From Corynebacterium frankenforstense DSM 45800 (GTDB lineage Bacteria; Actinomycetota; Actinomycetes; Mycobacteriales; Mycobacteriaceae), in NCBI RefSeq assembly GCF_001941485.1, contig NZ_CP009247.1, positions 1,116,001-1,180,000 on the forward strand: a stretch of 64,000 bases of DNA, written 5' to 3'. Under the pieces are notes generated by a model. It saw nothing but the letters and a program-made list of their open reading frames with translations, had not been told where the DNA came from and made no database searches. A program made the translations under genes and the position numbers. This document shows positions 37,507-47,113 of this stretch, piece after piece. Every line of letters begins with the position of its first letter. Positions within the stretch are counted from its first letter, which is position 1.

Positions 37507-39171
37507 ATGTCCGCCGCTGCACGACCTGGCCGGGGACGCCTGCGCGCCGCCGTGGCCGCCGTTCTGGCGCTCGCCAGCGCGGTCTCCCTGACCTCCTGCT
37601 CGACCGAGGAGGACGGTGAGGACCTCGGCGAGAACACCGGGTTCCCCGCCTACGTCGTCTCCTCTCCGCTGGAGACCACCAACGCCGCCTCGCTGGACGG
37701 TGCGTCGACGAACGCGGAGCTGATCTCCGGGCGCGTCTACCCGGCCGTCTACACGCCGGGGCCGAACGGCCAGATGATCCCGAACACGGACCTGGCCACC
37801 GCGCAGCTGCTGCCCGGCGCGAAGCGCAAGGTACTCTACGACATCGCCCCGGAGGCCGCCTTCTCCGACGGCCACGCCGTCACCTGTGACGACTTCTACC
37901 TCGCCGTGGCCGCCGGCAAGCTCGACGGCGTCTTCGGCGCGCAGCTGCCGTGGACCGACCAGGTCGAGTCCGTGCAGTGCCGCCCCGGCGCCAAGCGCTT
38001 CCAGCTCACCCTCGTCGAGGGCGCGGGCTCGCGCTGGCGCCAGCTCTTCGGCCCCGGCGAGATCCTGCCGGCCCACGCCATCGCGCAGCGCGCCGGCGTG
38101 GGCGAAGAGGACCTGGTGCCGCTTCTCGACGCCGCGCTGCCCGGCGCGGGCGGTTCCGGTGCGGCGGCCACCGGCACCACCGAGATTTCCGACGCCGCGG
38201 TGCCCGACGCCCTGCGCGAGGTCGCCCGGGTGTGGCGCGACGGCTTCCGGCTCTCCGAGTTCGACGAGGGCCTGCAGCTGGCCTACGGGCCCTACCGCGT
38301 CGACTCCGTCGGCGAGCACGGCGAGGTCCGCCTCGTGCGCAACGAGCACTACAACGGCGCGCCGGCCGAGGAGCCGACGCTGGTGGTCTGGCCGCCGTCG
38401 GTGGACACCCACGCCCTGGCCGCGCAGGCGCACGTCGTCGCCGCGGACATCACGCGCACCGACGGCTCCTTCATCGACCGCGACAACCCGGGCAACCGCT
38501 ACGAGATCCACCCGGAGGTCGGCTACCTGACCGAGACGCTGCTGCTCGGCGAGGGCGGCGTCTTCGCCACGCCGGAGGACCGCGACGCCTTCAACGCGTG
38601 CGTGGACCAGAAGGACGTCGCCGCCGAGAGCTCGCGGGTCTCCGGCGTGGAGGTCCCGGCGGTGGCCATGCACGTGCTCAACCCGACCGACCCGGACGCC
38701 GTGCACGTCGCGGACGTCTCGGACGTCCACCTCGGCACCGACGAGGCGCTGGCCGGCCGCCTGAAGGGCAAGACCGTGCGCATCGGCTACATGGGCCCGG
38801 ACCCGCGCAAGGCCGCGATGGTCGGGTCCATCCGGCGCAGCTGCGAGCCGGCCGGGGTCACCGTCGAGGACGTCTCGGAGACCACCGGGCAGCTCGGCGA
38901 CCTGGTCGGGGTCGCCCCGGGCGGCGAGGACCGCGTCGACGCGGTGCTCAAGGCCGTCGACCCGGCCGCCGAGTACTCCGCGGTGGCCCCGGGTCAGCGC
39001 GGCTGGCGGGCACTGCAGGCCGCGGAGGCGGGGGAGTGGCGCCGCGTGCGCGCCATTCCGCTGGCCTCCCAGCCCCGCGTATTCGCCACCGACCGCGAGA
39101 TGGGTAACGTGAACGTGTACACAGGTCTCGCCGGCATCGGCTGGAACATGGACCGGTGGCGCATCGGCTGA
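37507..39171 (+). CDS. Secreted solute-binding lipoprotein (family 5 substrate-binding-like)
   Basis: A 554-residue lipoprotein: a basic start, a signal helix ([15 protein letters not shown]) and the lipobox LTSC at about residues 25-28. The body resembles peptide/oligopeptide-binding proteins of ABC importers ([27 protein letters not shown] and [25 protein letters not shown]). No permease or ATPase genes are adjacent. Its fixed place between secF and apt is shared with mycobacteria, where the equivalent is an uncharacterised lipoprotein, so a transport role is inferred only. Translation may be coupled with secF (15 bases). Confidence 0.82.
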   Translation: MSAAARPGRGRLRAAVAAVLALASAVSLTSCSTEEDGEDLGENTGFPAYVVSSPLETTNAASLDGASTNAELISGRVYPAVYTPGPNGQMIPNTDLATAQLLPGAKRKVLYDIAPEAAFSDGHAVTCDDFYLAVAAGKLDGVFGAQLPWTDQVESVQCRPGAKRFQLTLVEGAGSRWRQLFGPGEILPAHAIAQRAGVGEEDLVPLLDAALPGAGGSGAAATGTTEISDAAVPDALREVARVWRDGFRLSEFDEGLQLAYGPYRVDSVGEHGEVRLVRNEHYNGAPAEEPTLVVWPPSVDTHALAAQAHVVAADITRTDGSFIDRDNPGNRYEIHPEVGYLTETLLLGEGGVFATPEDRDAFNACVDQKDVAAESSRVSGVEVPAVAMHVLNPTDPDAVHVADVSDVHLGTDEALAGRLKGKTVRIGYMGPDPRKAAMVGSIRRSCEPAGVTVEDVSETTGQLGDLVGVAPGGEDRVDAVLKAVDPAAEYSAVAPGQRGWRALQAAEAGEWRRVRAIPLASQPRVFATDREMGNVNVYTGLAGIGWNMDRWRIG

Positions 39172-39221
39172 CGCCGGTGCACCCGGGCCCGGCAACGAGA
39201 GAAATATGGGAGAGATTCAAG

Positions 39222-39788
39222 GTGGCAGGTAAGACTCAGACCAGGTTTCCCGAGGCTGCGGCCGCACTCAAGGAGCATGTGCGGCTCGTGCCGGACTTCC
39301 CCGAGGAGGGCGTGGTCTTCCAGGACCTGACCCCGGTGCTCGCGGACGCGGACGCGTTCGGCACCGTGGTCGACGCGCTGGCTCAGGCGGCCGTCGAGGA
39401 CGGCGCCGACCTGATCGGCGGGCTCGACGCGCGCGGCTTCCTGCTGGGCGCGGCCGTGGCCTACAAGCTGGGGCTGGGCGTGCTGGCGATCCGCAAGCAG
39501 GGCAAGCTGCCCCCGCCGGTGCACACCGAGGAGTACGCCCTCGAGTACGGCACGGCGGCCCTGGAGATCCCGGCCGACGCGATGGACCTGAAGGGCCGCA
39601 AGGTCGTGCTCGTCGACGACGTGCTGGCCACCGGCGGCACCCTGGGCGCGGCGGCGAAGCTGCTGGCGAGCACGGGCGCCGAGGTCGTCGGCAACGTCGT
39701 CGTCCTCGAGGTCGACGGCCTCGGCGGGCGCGAGAAGCTGGGGGACGTGCCCCTGAGCGTGATCTCGCAGGACACGGTCGAGGCCTGA
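39222..39788 (+). CDS. apt: Adenine phosphoribosyltransferase
   Basis: A 188-residue purine-salvage enzyme: adenine plus PRPP gives AMP. The PRPP-binding motif is [21 protein letters not shown] (about residues 127-147), and [32 protein letters not shown] is the family block before the flexible loop. The GTG start at 39222 is used after GGGAGAGA. The gene lies between the lipoprotein and rel, as in other actinobacteria. Confidence 0.94.
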   Translation: MAGKTQTRFPEAAAALKEHVRLVPDFPEEGVVFQDLTPVLADADAFGTVVDALAQAAVEDGADLIGGLDARGFLLGAAVAYKLGLGVLAIRKQGKLPPPVHTEEYALEYGTAALEIPADAMDLKGRKVVLVDDVLATGGTLGAAAKLLASTGAEVVGNVVVLEVDGLGGREKLGDVPLSVISQDTVEA

Positions 39789-39933
39789 GCGCCGGCTGAC
39801 GGGTCGGCCCCGGCGGCCGGCCGCAGGCAGTCGGGGCGCGGGGTTCGACGGGTACCGGGCCAGGGCCCGGGGCCGGAAGAGGCGTACCGGACACGGGTCC
39901 GGGCCGGAGAGGCGAAGGTAAGGTGTAGGGACT

Positions 39934-42216
39934 ATGACCCAGGAGAACGGCCGGGGCAGGAGCATCGGCGTGCGGGGCATGTCCGCGCGCCTGGCACGCA
40001 GCCTGACGGGCAACCGCCCGAAGATCAACCCGGTGCTCGCGCCGCTGTTGAGCATCCACCGGCAGTTCCACCCGAAGGCGGACGGGGCGGTGCTCGACCG
40101 CGCCTACGCCACGGCGGAGCGCCTCCACGACGGGGTCTACCGCAAGTCGGGCGACCCGTACATCACCCACCCGCTGGCGGTGGCCACCATCGCCGCGGAG
40201 ATCGGTATGGACACCACCACGCTGGTCGCGGCGCTTTTGCACGACACGGTCGAGGACACCGACTACACCCTCGAGCAGCTCACCGAGGACTACGGCGAGG
40301 AGGTCGCCCGCCTCGTCGACGGGGTGACCAAGCTGGACAAGGTCGCCCTGGGCGCGGCCGCGGAGGCCGAGACGATCCGCAAGATGATCGTCGCGATGGC
40401 CCACGACCCGCGCGTGCTGGTGATCAAGGTCGCCGACCGCCTGCACAACATGCGCACGATGCGCTTCCTGCCGCCCGAGAAGCAGGCGAAGAAGGCCCGC
40501 CAGACCCTCGAGGTCATCGCCCCGCTGGCGCACCGCCTGGGCATGGCCAACGTCAAGTGGGAGCTCGAGGACCTCTCCTTCGCGATCCTCTACCCGAAGA
40601 AGTACGACGAGATCGTCCGCCTCGTCGCCGACCGCGCCCCGCAGCGCGACCGGGCACTCGAGGAGATCATGGCGCAGCTCAAGGCGGCGCTCAAGGAGAA
40701 CAACATCGAGGCCGAGGTGATGGGCCGGCCGAAGCACTACTGGTCCATCTACCAGAAGATGATCGTGCGCGGCCACGAGTTCGACGAGATCTTCGACCTG
40801 GTCGGCATCCGCGTGCTCGTCGACAACGTCAACAACTGCTACGCGGCCATCGGCGTGGTCCACGCCCTCTACGCGGCGATGCCGGGCCGTTTCAAGGACT
40901 ACATCTCGGCGCCGCGCTTCGGCGTCTACCAGTCGCTGCACACGACGGTGATGACGGACTCGGGCCGCCCGCTCGAGGTGCAGGTGCGCACCCACGAGAT
41001 GCACTACAACGCGGAGTTCGGCATCGCGGCGCACTGGCGCTACAAGGAGACGAAGGGCTCGCACAAGGGCGACCAGGCCGAGATCGACCAGATGGCCTGG
41101 ATGCGCCAGCTGCTCGACTGGCAGAAGGAGGCCGCCGACCCGAACGAGTTCCTCGACGCGCTGCGCTACGACCTGACGGCCAAGCAGATCTTCGTGTTCA
41201 CCCCGAAGGGCGACGTGGTCAACCTGCCGGTGGACTCCACCCCGGTCGACTTCGCCTACTCGGTGCACACGGAGGTCGGCCACCGCTGCATCGGCGCGAA
41301 GATCAACGGCAAGCTCGTCGCCCTGGAGACGAAGCTGAAGTCGGGCGACCGGGTGGAGATCTTCACCTCCAAGGACCAGCACGCCGGGCCCTCGGCGGAC
41401 TGGAAGGACTTCGTCGTCTCGCCGCGGGCGAAGGCGAAGATCCGCCAGTGGTTCTCCAAGGAGCGCCGCGAGGAGCACCTGGAGGCCGGCCGCGACGCGC
41501 TGGCCGCCGAGGTGCAGCGCGGCGGGCTGCCGCTGCACCGCCTGTTCACCGCGCAGTCGATGAAGACGGTGGCCACGGAGCTGCACTACCCGGACGTCGA
41601 CGCGCTCTACACGGCGATCGGCTCGGGCTCGGTCTCCGCGCAGCATGTCGCGCACCGCCTGATGGCCATCTTCGGCGACGAGGACTCCGCCGAGGACGAG
41701 CTGATGAGCCGGATGCCGCTGGCGGAGCTGGCGGACAAGGCCGAGCACCGCCCGCAGGCCGTCAGTGGGCCGGGCGTGCTCGTGGAGGGCAGCCCGGACG
41801 TGCTGGCGAAGCTGGCCAAGTGCTGCCAGCCGGTGCCGGGCGACGAGATCTTCGGCTTCGTCACCCGCGGCGGCGGGGTCTCGGTGCACCGCACGGACTG
41901 CACCAACGCCCCGAAGCTGCGCGAGGAGCCGGAGCGCCTCATCGACGTCTCCTGGGCCGGCTCGGACCAGGGCAACGCATTCACCGCGACGCTGCAGGTC
42001 GAGGCGCTGGACCGCGGCGGGCTGCTCATGGAGATCACCCGGTGCGTCAGCGAGCAGAACCTGTCGGTGCTGGCGATGAACTCGAAGGCCGGCGACGACC
42101 ACATCGCCACGATCCGCTTCACCTTCGCGGTCTCCGACACCAAGCAGCTCGGCGCGCTGATCACGGCGCTGCGCAACACCGAGGGCGTCTTCGACGTCTA
42201 CCGCGTGACCGCCTGA
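39934..42216 (+). CDS. rel: Bifunctional (p)ppGpp synthetase/hydrolase (RSH)
   Basis: A 760-residue stringent-response enzyme. The N-terminal HD hydrolase domain has [37 protein letters not shown] (40159-40269). The synthetase domain spans about residues 210-370 and includes [13 protein letters not shown] and [18 protein letters not shown] domain ([31 protein letters not shown], 41200-41289), a helical region and a Cys-containing [27 protein letters not shown] segment follow, with an ACT domain at the end. Both active sites seem complete, so the enzyme should make and break (p)ppGpp. It sits after apt as in mycobacteria. Confidence 0.97.
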   Translation: MTQENGRGRSIGVRGMSARLARSLTGNRPKINPVLAPLLSIHRQFHPKADGAVLDRAYATAERLHDGVYRKSGDPYITHPLAVATIAAEIGMDTTTLVAALLHDTVEDTDYTLEQLTEDYGEEVARLVDGVTKLDKVALGAAAEAETIRKMIVAMAHDPRVLVIKVADRLHNMRTMRFLPPEKQAKKARQTLEVIAPLAHRLGMANVKWELEDLSFAILYPKKYDEIVRLVADRAPQRDRALEEIMAQLKAALKENNIEAEVMGRPKHYWSIYQKMIVRGHEFDEIFDLVGIRVLVDNVNNCYAAIGVVHALYAAMPGRFKDYISAPRFGVYQSLHTTVMTDSGRPLEVQVRTHEMHYNAEFGIAAHWRYKETKGSHKGDQAEIDQMAWMRQLLDWQKEAADPNEFLDALRYDLTAKQIFVFTPKGDVVNLPVDSTPVDFAYSVHTEVGHRCIGAKINGKLVALETKLKSGDRVEIFTSKDQHAGPSADWKDFVVSPRAKAKIRQWFSKERREEHLEAGRDALAAEVQRGGLPLHRLFTAQSMKTVATELHYPDVDALYTAIGSGSVSAQHVAHRLMAIFGDEDSAEDELMSRMPLAELADKAEHRPQAVSGPGVLVEGSPDVLAKLAKCCQPVPGDEIFGFVTRGGGVSVHRTDCTNAPKLREEPERLIDVSWAGSDQGNAFTATLQVEALDRGGLLMEITRCVSEQNLSVLAMNSKAGDDHIATIRFTFAVSDTKQLGALITALRNTEGVFDVYRVTA

Positions 42217-42236
42217 GTGCCCGTGGCGCGCGTCGA

Positions 42237-42247
42237 TTGACGACGCC
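42237..42247 (+). repeat. Dispersed motif copy (TTGACGACGCC)
   Basis: An intergenic copy 21 bases after the rel stop, preceded by A. A GC-rich region with CCCCGC and GCGGGG complements follows within 50 bases. Confidence 0.75.
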
Positions 42248-42322
42248 CCGCCTGCCCCGCGTCGGCGCGCACCCGCGCGCGTGGCGCGGGGCTGTGCCTG
42301 TTGTGTGGGGGCTTGTTGCGGG

Positions 42323-42370
42323 GAGGGCTTGTTCCGGTTTGTGGGGGAGGGCTTGTTCCGGTTTGTAAGG
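42323..42370 (+). repeat. 24-bp tandem repeat, two full copies
   Basis: Both copies share GAGGGCTTGTTCCGGTTTGT and differ only in the next few bases. A partial copy (GGGGGCTTGTTGCGGG) precedes them at about 42307. Confidence 0.85.
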
Positions 42371-42460
42371 GAGAAGCTTCTTAAGAGGGAGCGTGGTGGC
42401 GCGGGGCCGTGTGGGGGCCACGGAGGAGCCGCGGAGGGGCCACGGAAGAGAATCGCACGC

Positions 42461-42502
42461 GAAAACCCGCCCGCGGCCGGCGGCGTGCCGGTCGGGGCGG
42501 GT
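42461..42502 (-). terminator. Terminator of the first small secreted-protein gene
   Basis: ACCCGCCC (42465-42472) pairs with GGGCGGGT (42495-42502). On the minus strand the stem is followed by TTTTC. A second hairpin TTCTCAGG/CCTGAGAA (42507-42525) lies between it and the stop codon. Confidence 0.75.
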
Positions 42503-42530
42503 GGTGTTCTCAGGGAGCCTGAGAAGAGCC

Positions 42531-42956
42531 TTAGAACAGGTCCGGGGCGACCTTCTTGACGAGGCTGAAGACGGCGGAAGCGACACCGATCACGGTGGTG
42601 ATCAGGGTGGCGAAGCCGGTGATGATGCCGAGACGCTCATCGAATTCACCCTTCTCCCACTGGCACTTCAGGGAGTTCTTCACGTTACTGGGGGCGTTTT
42701 CGTCGTCGCAGTCGTACTCGGAGGAGCTGACGTTTTCGTTGACCGGGGCTTCCGGATCCGAGGTCGGGGCCGGGTTCTCGTTCTTGTCGGTCGGGTTCGC
42801 GGCCGGCTTCTCGGGGGTGGTCTCGACGGTCGAGCTGGCGGCCGTGGTCTCCGTCGGGGTGCCCTCCTCGGCGTTGGCCGGGGCGACGATGCCGGTGGTG
42901 GCGATGGCGACGGTGGCGCCGAGGGTGACAATGCCCTTACGGGTGAAAAGCTTCAT
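42531..42956 (-). CDS. Small secreted protein with C-terminal hydrophobic segment (pair member 1)
   Basis: A 141-residue protein of no family I recognise. A signal peptide (GIVTLGATVAIATTGIVAPANA, cleavage about residue 29) is followed by a Thr/Glu/Pro-rich linker. Next is a short acidic segment with two cysteines (YDCDDENAPSNVKNSLKCQW) that could pair in a disulphide. The end is a hydrophobic helix (LGIITGFATLITTVIGVASAVFSLVKK) with a basic tail. The same plan, with a shared MKL-signal-VAPA start, is seen in the neighbour at 43182-43562. A small surface or channel-forming peptide is possible; this is only a guess. It has its own terminator. Confidence 0.75.
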   Translation of the reverse strand: MKLFTRKGIVTLGATVAIATTGIVAPANAEEGTPTETTAASSTVETTPEKPAANPTDKNENPAPTSDPEAPVNENVSSSEYDCDDENAPSNVKNSLKCQWEKGEFDERLGIITGFATLITTVIGVASAVFSLVKKVAPDLF

Positions 42957-43181
42957 GGGGTTCGTGTCCTCCCGAACATGCTGGTGGTTGAAAGCTCCTC
43001 CCAGACCATAGCGGGGCGGAAGACGCCGGGCAACAGTTCACTCCCAAGAAATAAACAGGTGTTGATCAGGTGAATCAATGCCCTGAAGGGGGTCCGGGCG
43101 CCCTGTCCTGCGGGGAGTTTCGATTCACCGGATCGTAAAGGCTCGCCTATGTGAGCGAGAACACTGATCTGGACGTAAAAC

Positions 43182-43562
43182 TTACTTGCCGATCGCCTTG
43201 GTCAGCTCGGTCAGCCCGCGGCTGATCAGCGCGAGCACGGCGACGGCGCCGAGCATGCCGCCGATGACGGTGGCGAAGGCGCCGACCTTGCCCCCGGGCC
43301 CCTCGTTCCACATCTTGGTCAGGGCGTTGTCGCTCGTGGAGGAGGTCTTGCCGGCGCCGCCCTCGGACTTCGAGGAGTTGCCGGAGTCGGCGGCGCGCAC
43401 GGCGGTGCCGGCGCCGGCGGTCCCCGCGGTGGTGCCGGCGGTGGCCACGACGCCCTCGGCGCCGGTGGTCTCCGCGGTGGCGGCCGGGGCGACCAGGCCG
43501 GTGGCGGAGACGGCGACGGCGGTGGCGGCGGCGACCAGGCCGGTGCGGGAAACAAGCTTCAT
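43182..43562 (-). CDS. Small secreted protein with C-terminal hydrophobic segment (pair member 2)
   Basis: A 126-residue relative of the preceding entry. The signal is GLVAAATAVAVSATGLVAPAATA, followed by an Ala/Thr/Gly-rich linker and SKSEGGAGKTSSTSDNALTKMWNE. The C-terminal helix is VGAFATVIGGMLGAVAVLALISRGLTELTKAIGK (split over two turns). It lacks the two cysteines of the partner. The start ATG is preceded by AGGAGGACC. The 225-base gap to the partner is AT-richer and includes GGTGAATC and GATTCACC as an imperfect inverted pair, a possible control site. Confidence 0.75.
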   Translation of the reverse strand: MKLVSRTGLVAAATAVAVSATGLVAPAATAETTGAEGVVATAGTTAGTAGAGTAVRAADSGNSSKSEGGAGKTSSTSDNALTKMWNEGPGGKVGAFATVIGGMLGAVAVLALISRGLTELTKAIGK

Positions 43563-43757
43563 GGGGTCCTCCTGAGTTCTGCGGTTCCGGGCGCTCCATC
43601 GCGCACTGTCCCGGGGATGTTACAAGCGCCCGGTCGCGCGGGCACATTCGTGCAGGAAACTGGACGCGAACGACCCCGGATCCCGCCGAACCGCCGGCAC
43701 ACACCGGGACGTGGTGGCATGCCCCAGGCTCGAGAGGAGTCGCGGACCCGGGCACGA

Positions 43758-43791
43758 GAAAACCCGGCCGGTGCGCGTGGCGCCGGCCGGG
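43758..43791 (-). terminator. Terminator of the cyclophilin gene
   Basis: CCGGCCGG (43764-43771) pairs with CCGGCCGG (43783-43790) in a larger GC stem, followed on the minus strand by TTTTC. A 20-base perfect palindrome lies nearer the stop codon (43817-43836). Confidence 0.7.
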
Positions 43792-43843
43792 GCGGGTTCC
43801 GGGGCGCTGGCCCGGGGGAGGCCCCGCGGGGCCTCCGGACGGT

Positions 43844-44692
43844 CTATTTGTTGACCGTGGCCTCGGAGATGCGGACCTCCTCGGCGGGCGCGCCGTTGTT
43901 GGGGTCGCCCTCGACACCGGCCTCGGCGATCTTGCCGAGGGTGTCCATGCCCTCGTCGGTGATCTTGCCGAAGTAGGTGTAGTCCGGCGGGAGCTGCGAG
44001 TCGTCGTAGTTGAGGAAGAACTGCGAGCCGTTCGTGTCCGGGCCGGAGTTGGCCATGGCGACGGTCCCGCGCGGGTAGGTCACGGGCTTGCCGGTCTGCG
44101 CGCCCATCTCGTCGGTCGGGTACTCGTTGGCGAACTGGAAGCCCGGGCCGCCGGAGCCGGTGCCGGTCGGGTCGCCGCACTGCAGCACGTTCAGCGCGCC
44201 GGAGGTCATGCGGTGGCAGACCGTGTCGTTGAAGTAGCCCTGCTCGGACATGTGCACGAAGGCGTTGACGGTGCACGGGGAGACCGAACGGTCCAGGGTC
44301 ATCGGGATCGGGCCCTGGCCGGTCTGCAGGGTGACGGTCACCTCGCCGGTGGCGGGCACGTTCTCGGTCTGCGGCTTGCTGACCTCGCGGGCGGCCTCGC
44401 CGGCGTCGTCGTAGCTGCAGGTCACGGTCTCCGGCAGCGGGTTCTCGCGCTCGAGGGCCAGCGGCTCGACCTGAGCCTCGGAGGTCTGCTCGGTGGACTC
44501 GGCGTCGTCGGCGACGACGTCCTCCTCGGAGTCGCGGGTGGCCAGGAACCAGACCACGCCGACGATGGCGAGGATGGCCACGGCGGACATGGCCACGACG
44601 GCCAGCGGCTTGCTCTTCTCCGCGCGGTCGCGGCTCTTGAGCGCCTTGTCGAGGGCGTCGAGCGCCTCCTGGCCGCGTTGCTCGTTACTCAC
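43844..44692 (-). CDS. Membrane-anchored cyclophilin-type peptidyl-prolyl isomerase
   Basis: A 282-residue protein with a cytoplasmic start, one helix (LAVVAMSAVAILAIVGVVWFLA, residues 30-51), an acidic linker, and an extracytoplasmic cyclophilin domain from about residue 115. Active-site elements are recognisable (VNAFVHMSEQGYFNDTVCHRMTSG, FQFANEYPTDEMGAQTGKPVTYPRGTVAMANSGPDTNGSQFFLNYDDSQLPPDYTYFGKI, within 43955-44217). It probably helps fold exported proteins. The GTG start at 44692 is divergent from the hydrolase gene. Confidence 0.92.
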   Translation of the reverse strand: MSNEQRGQEALDALDKALKSRDRAEKSKPLAVVAMSAVAILAIVGVVWFLATRDSEEDVVADDAESTEQTSEAQVEPLALERENPLPETVTCSYDDAGEAAREVSKPQTENVPATGEVTVTLQTGQGPIPMTLDRSVSPCTVNAFVHMSEQGYFNDTVCHRMTSGALNVLQCGDPTGTGSGGPGFQFANEYPTDEMGAQTGKPVTYPRGTVAMANSGPDTNGSQFFLNYDDSQLPPDYTYFGKITDEGMDTLGKIAEAGVEGDPNNGAPAEEVRISEATVNK

Positions 44693-44808
44693 TTCGGCGG
44701 GAACCTTTCCGTCTGCTTCGTCACTTCCCCGCGGCCGGTCGGGATCCGATCGCCGGTGGGCCGCGGTAACGCCACGTCATTGTAGCGGCAGCGTCTAGGG
44801 TCGAGGCC

Positions 44809-45567
44809 ATGGAGATCCAGGGATTCGCCACCGGCCCGTACAAGACGAACTGCTACCTGCTCATCGAGGACGGCCGCTGCGTGGTCGTCGACGCGGGCAT
44901 GCACGCCTTCGCCCCGGTCATGGACGTGCTGGGCAAACTCGACCTGGAGCTTGAAGCCGTCGTGTGCACCCACGGCCACATCGACCACACCCGCGACGCG
45001 GCCCAGCTGGCCAACCACTTCGGCGTGCCCGTTTACATCCACCCCGACGACCGCTTCATGCTCGCCGGCGGCGACGGCGTGCTGCCGGAGACGGCCCGCC
45101 TCTTCGACGCCGCGACCATGGCCCAGCCGGACGAGGTGCGCCCGCTTGACGACGCCGCGGTGGTCACCCTCGTCGGCCACGACTTCCGCGTGGCGCACGC
45201 CCCCGGCCACTCGCCGGGCAGCGTGCTGCTGATCGCCGACGAGGTGGTGCTCTCCGGCGACGTGCTCTTCCGCGGCTCCATCGGGCGCACCGACCTGCCG
45301 TACTCGGACCCGGAGGCGATGAAGCGGACGCTGGCCGGCCCCGTCGCCGCGCTCGACGACGCCCTGCCGGTGCTCCCCGGCCACGGGCCGACCACGACGG
45401 TGCGCGCCGAGCGCGCCACGAACCCCTTCGCCGGGCCCTTCATGCGTGCCGCCGGCTCCGCCGGCGGCACCGGGGACGCGGCCCGCCGCCCAGAGGATGA
45501 GGCCGGCGGCTCCGGGGACGCGGCCCGCCGCCCCGGGGATGAGGCCGGCGGCACCGAAGGTGAGTGA
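44809..45567 (+). CDS. Metallo-beta-lactamase-fold hydrolase (glyoxalase-II type)
   Basis: A 252-residue enzyme with the dinuclear zinc motif in [12 protein letters not shown] (THxHxDH, about residues 52-61). [13 protein letters not shown] and the later GHGPTTTV give the further His ligands. Its place between the cyclophilin and hisS is conserved in corynebacteria. Thioester hydrolysis is likely. A dispersed-motif copy codes for LDDA (45146-45156). The last 35 residues are tandem 14-residue repeats ([14 protein letters not shown] type), part of an array that runs past the stop codon, so the true length of the ancestral protein was probably shorter. Confidence 0.88.
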   Translation: MEIQGFATGPYKTNCYLLIEDGRCVVVDAGMHAFAPVMDVLGKLDLELEAVVCTHGHIDHTRDAAQLANHFGVPVYIHPDDRFMLAGGDGVLPETARLFDAATMAQPDEVRPLDDAAVVTLVGHDFRVAHAPGHSPGSVLLIADEVVLSGDVLFRGSIGRTDLPYSDPEAMKRTLAGPVAALDDALPVLPGHGPTTTVRAERATNPFAGPFMRAAGSAGGTGDAARRPEDEAGGSGDAARRPGDEAGGTEGE

Positions 45568-45643
45568 CCGGTTCGCCCGCCGCCCCGGGGATGAGGCCGG
45601 CGGCACCGGAGACAACTAGTCCGCCGCCCCGAAGATCACTAGG
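45463..45643 (+). repeat. 42-bp tandem repeat straddling a stop codon
   Basis: Two full units (45463-45504, 45505-45546) code for GGxGDAARRPxDEA. A third, longer unit (45547-45598) contains the stop codon TGA, and a fourth degenerate one (45599-45643) is noncoding. Each shares GGCGGC and CGCCGCCC parts. Confidence 0.88.
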
Positions 45644-45754
45644 CCCTCCGCAACCTCAGAGAGCGTCCGCGCGGCTGTTATCACCGGGTGGCGGGCGGAG
45701 CCCGCCGCCCCGCGGCGGCGACGGCGCGGGAGGGCACCGGGGGAGGCGGGGCGC

Positions 45755-45765
45755 GGCGTCGGCAA
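45755..45765 (-). repeat. Dispersed motif copy (reverse: TTGCCGACGCC)
   Basis: A reversed copy followed by ATTGAG on the plus strand, 24 bases before the hisS start codon. It lies where a promoter or leader would be expected. Confidence 0.7.
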
Positions 45766-45788
45766 TTGAGCGCGGTACCATCTCATGC

Positions 45789-47066
45789 GTGAGTGACAAG
45801 CAGCAGACCCACAGTGCCCCCAAGGGCGTTCCCGACTACGTCCCGCCGGCGTCGGCGGAGTTCCTCGCGGTGCGCGACACCTTCATCCGCCAGGCCCATC
45901 TGGCCGGCTACGAGCACATCGAGCTGCCCGTCTTCGAGGACACCGACCTCTTCGCCCGCGGCGTGGGCGAGTCCACCGACGTGGTGACCAAGGAGATGTA
46001 CACCTTCGCCGACCGCGGCGGGCGCAGCGTGACCCTGCGGCCCGAGGGCACGGCCGGTGTGATGCGCGCCGTCATCGAGCACAACCTCGACCGCGGCCAG
46101 CTGCCGGTCAAGCTCAACTACGCCGGCCCCTTCTTCCGCTACGAGCGCCCGCAGGCCGGCCGCTACCGCCAGCTGCAGCAGGTCGGCATCGAGGCCATCG
46201 GCGTCGACGACCCGGCCCTGGACGCCGAGGTCGTCGCTTTGGCCGACCGCTCCTACCGCGCGCTGGGGCTCAGCGGCTTCCGCCTCGAGCTGACCAGCCT
46301 GGGCGACAGCACCTGCCGGCCGGCCTACCGCGAGAAGCTGCAGAAGTTCCTCTTCGACCTGCCGCTCGACGAGGAGACCCGGCGCCGCGCCGAGATCAAC
46401 CCGCTGCGTGTGCTCGACGACAAGCGCGAGGAGGTCCGCGAGATGACTGCCGACGCGCCGCTGATGCTCGACCACCTCTCGGCCGAGTGCCGGGAGCACT
46501 TCGAGACCGTCACCGGGCTGCTCGACGACTTCGGCGTCGAGTACACCGTCAACCCGCGCATGGTCCGCGGGCTGGACTACTACACCAAGACCACCTTCGA
46601 GTTCGTCCACGACGGCCTCGGCGCGCAGTCCGGCATCGGCGGCGGCGGGCGCTATGACGGGCTGATGGGTCAGCTCGGCGGACAGGACCTCTCCGGCATC
46701 GGCTACGGCCTCGGGGTGGACCGCACCGTGCTGGCGCTTGAGGCCGAGGGCATCACCGCCGCGGACCTCGGTGTGGGCCGCCGCGTCGACGTCTACGGCG
46801 TGCCGCTGGGCGACAAGGCCCGCGGCCGGATGGCCGGGCTGGTCAACCGCCTGCGCGCGGCCGGCGTGTCGACCGACATGGCCTACGGCGGCCGCGGCCT
46901 GAAGGGCGCGATGAAGGGTGCGGACCGCGCCCGGGCGCGCTTCGCGCTGGTGCTCGGCGAGTCCGAGCTGGCGGACGGCACCGTGACCGTGCGCGACCTC
47001 GAGGCCCGCGAGCAGGAGACCGTCGCCGTCGACGGCGTGGTCGAGTACCTGACCGGGCGGCTGTAG
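45789..47066 (+). CDS. hisS: Histidyl-tRNA synthetase
   Basis: A 425-residue class II synthetase. Motif 1 region: [26 protein letters not shown]. Motif 2: [24 protein letters not shown]. The HisA-type histidine motif is [12 protein letters not shown] and motif 3 is [13 protein letters not shown] through [11 protein letters not shown]. The C-terminal anticodon domain follows. GTG at 45789 starts [20 protein letters not shown]. No T-box or other leader signal is recognised in the 221-base spacer, which holds repeat units, a GGCGGGC/GCCCGCC hairpin (about 45691-45709) and a dispersed-motif copy. Confidence 0.96.
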   Translation: MSDKQQTHSAPKGVPDYVPPASAEFLAVRDTFIRQAHLAGYEHIELPVFEDTDLFARGVGESTDVVTKEMYTFADRGGRSVTLRPEGTAGVMRAVIEHNLDRGQLPVKLNYAGPFFRYERPQAGRYRQLQQVGIEAIGVDDPALDAEVVALADRSYRALGLSGFRLELTSLGDSTCRPAYREKLQKFLFDLPLDEETRRRAEINPLRVLDDKREEVREMTADAPLMLDHLSAECREHFETVTGLLDDFGVEYTVNPRMVRGLDYYTKTTFEFVHDGLGAQSGIGGGGRYDGLMGQLGGQDLSGIGYGLGVDRTVLALEAEGITAADLGVGRRVDVYGVPLGDKARGRMAGLVNRLRAAGVSTDMAYGGRGLKGAMKGADRARARFALVLGESELADGTVTVRDLEAREQETVAVDGVVEYLTGRL

Positions 47067-47113
47067 GACAGACCCCGGGGGGCGCTCCGGCGGGGCCTGA
47101 GCCCCGCGGCTCG

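Larger units (their letters stand above)
42217..42530. other. 314-bp spacer after rel
   Basis: It contains the dispersed motif, a long GC-rich possible stem (42240-42295) and a 24-bp tandem repeat (42323-42346 and 42347-42370, containing GAGGGCTTGTTCCGGTTTGT) with a worn third copy just before. The terminator of the minus-strand gene comes next. There is no gene. Confidence 0.7.

Noticed and set aside
33997..39195. A 1732-residue open frame on the minus strand across secD, secF, the lipoprotein gene and part of apt
   Set aside because: It is an antisense shadow produced by the extreme G/C third-position bias; the composition is His/Asp/Val-Gly-rich nonsense and the plus-strand genes are unmistakable.
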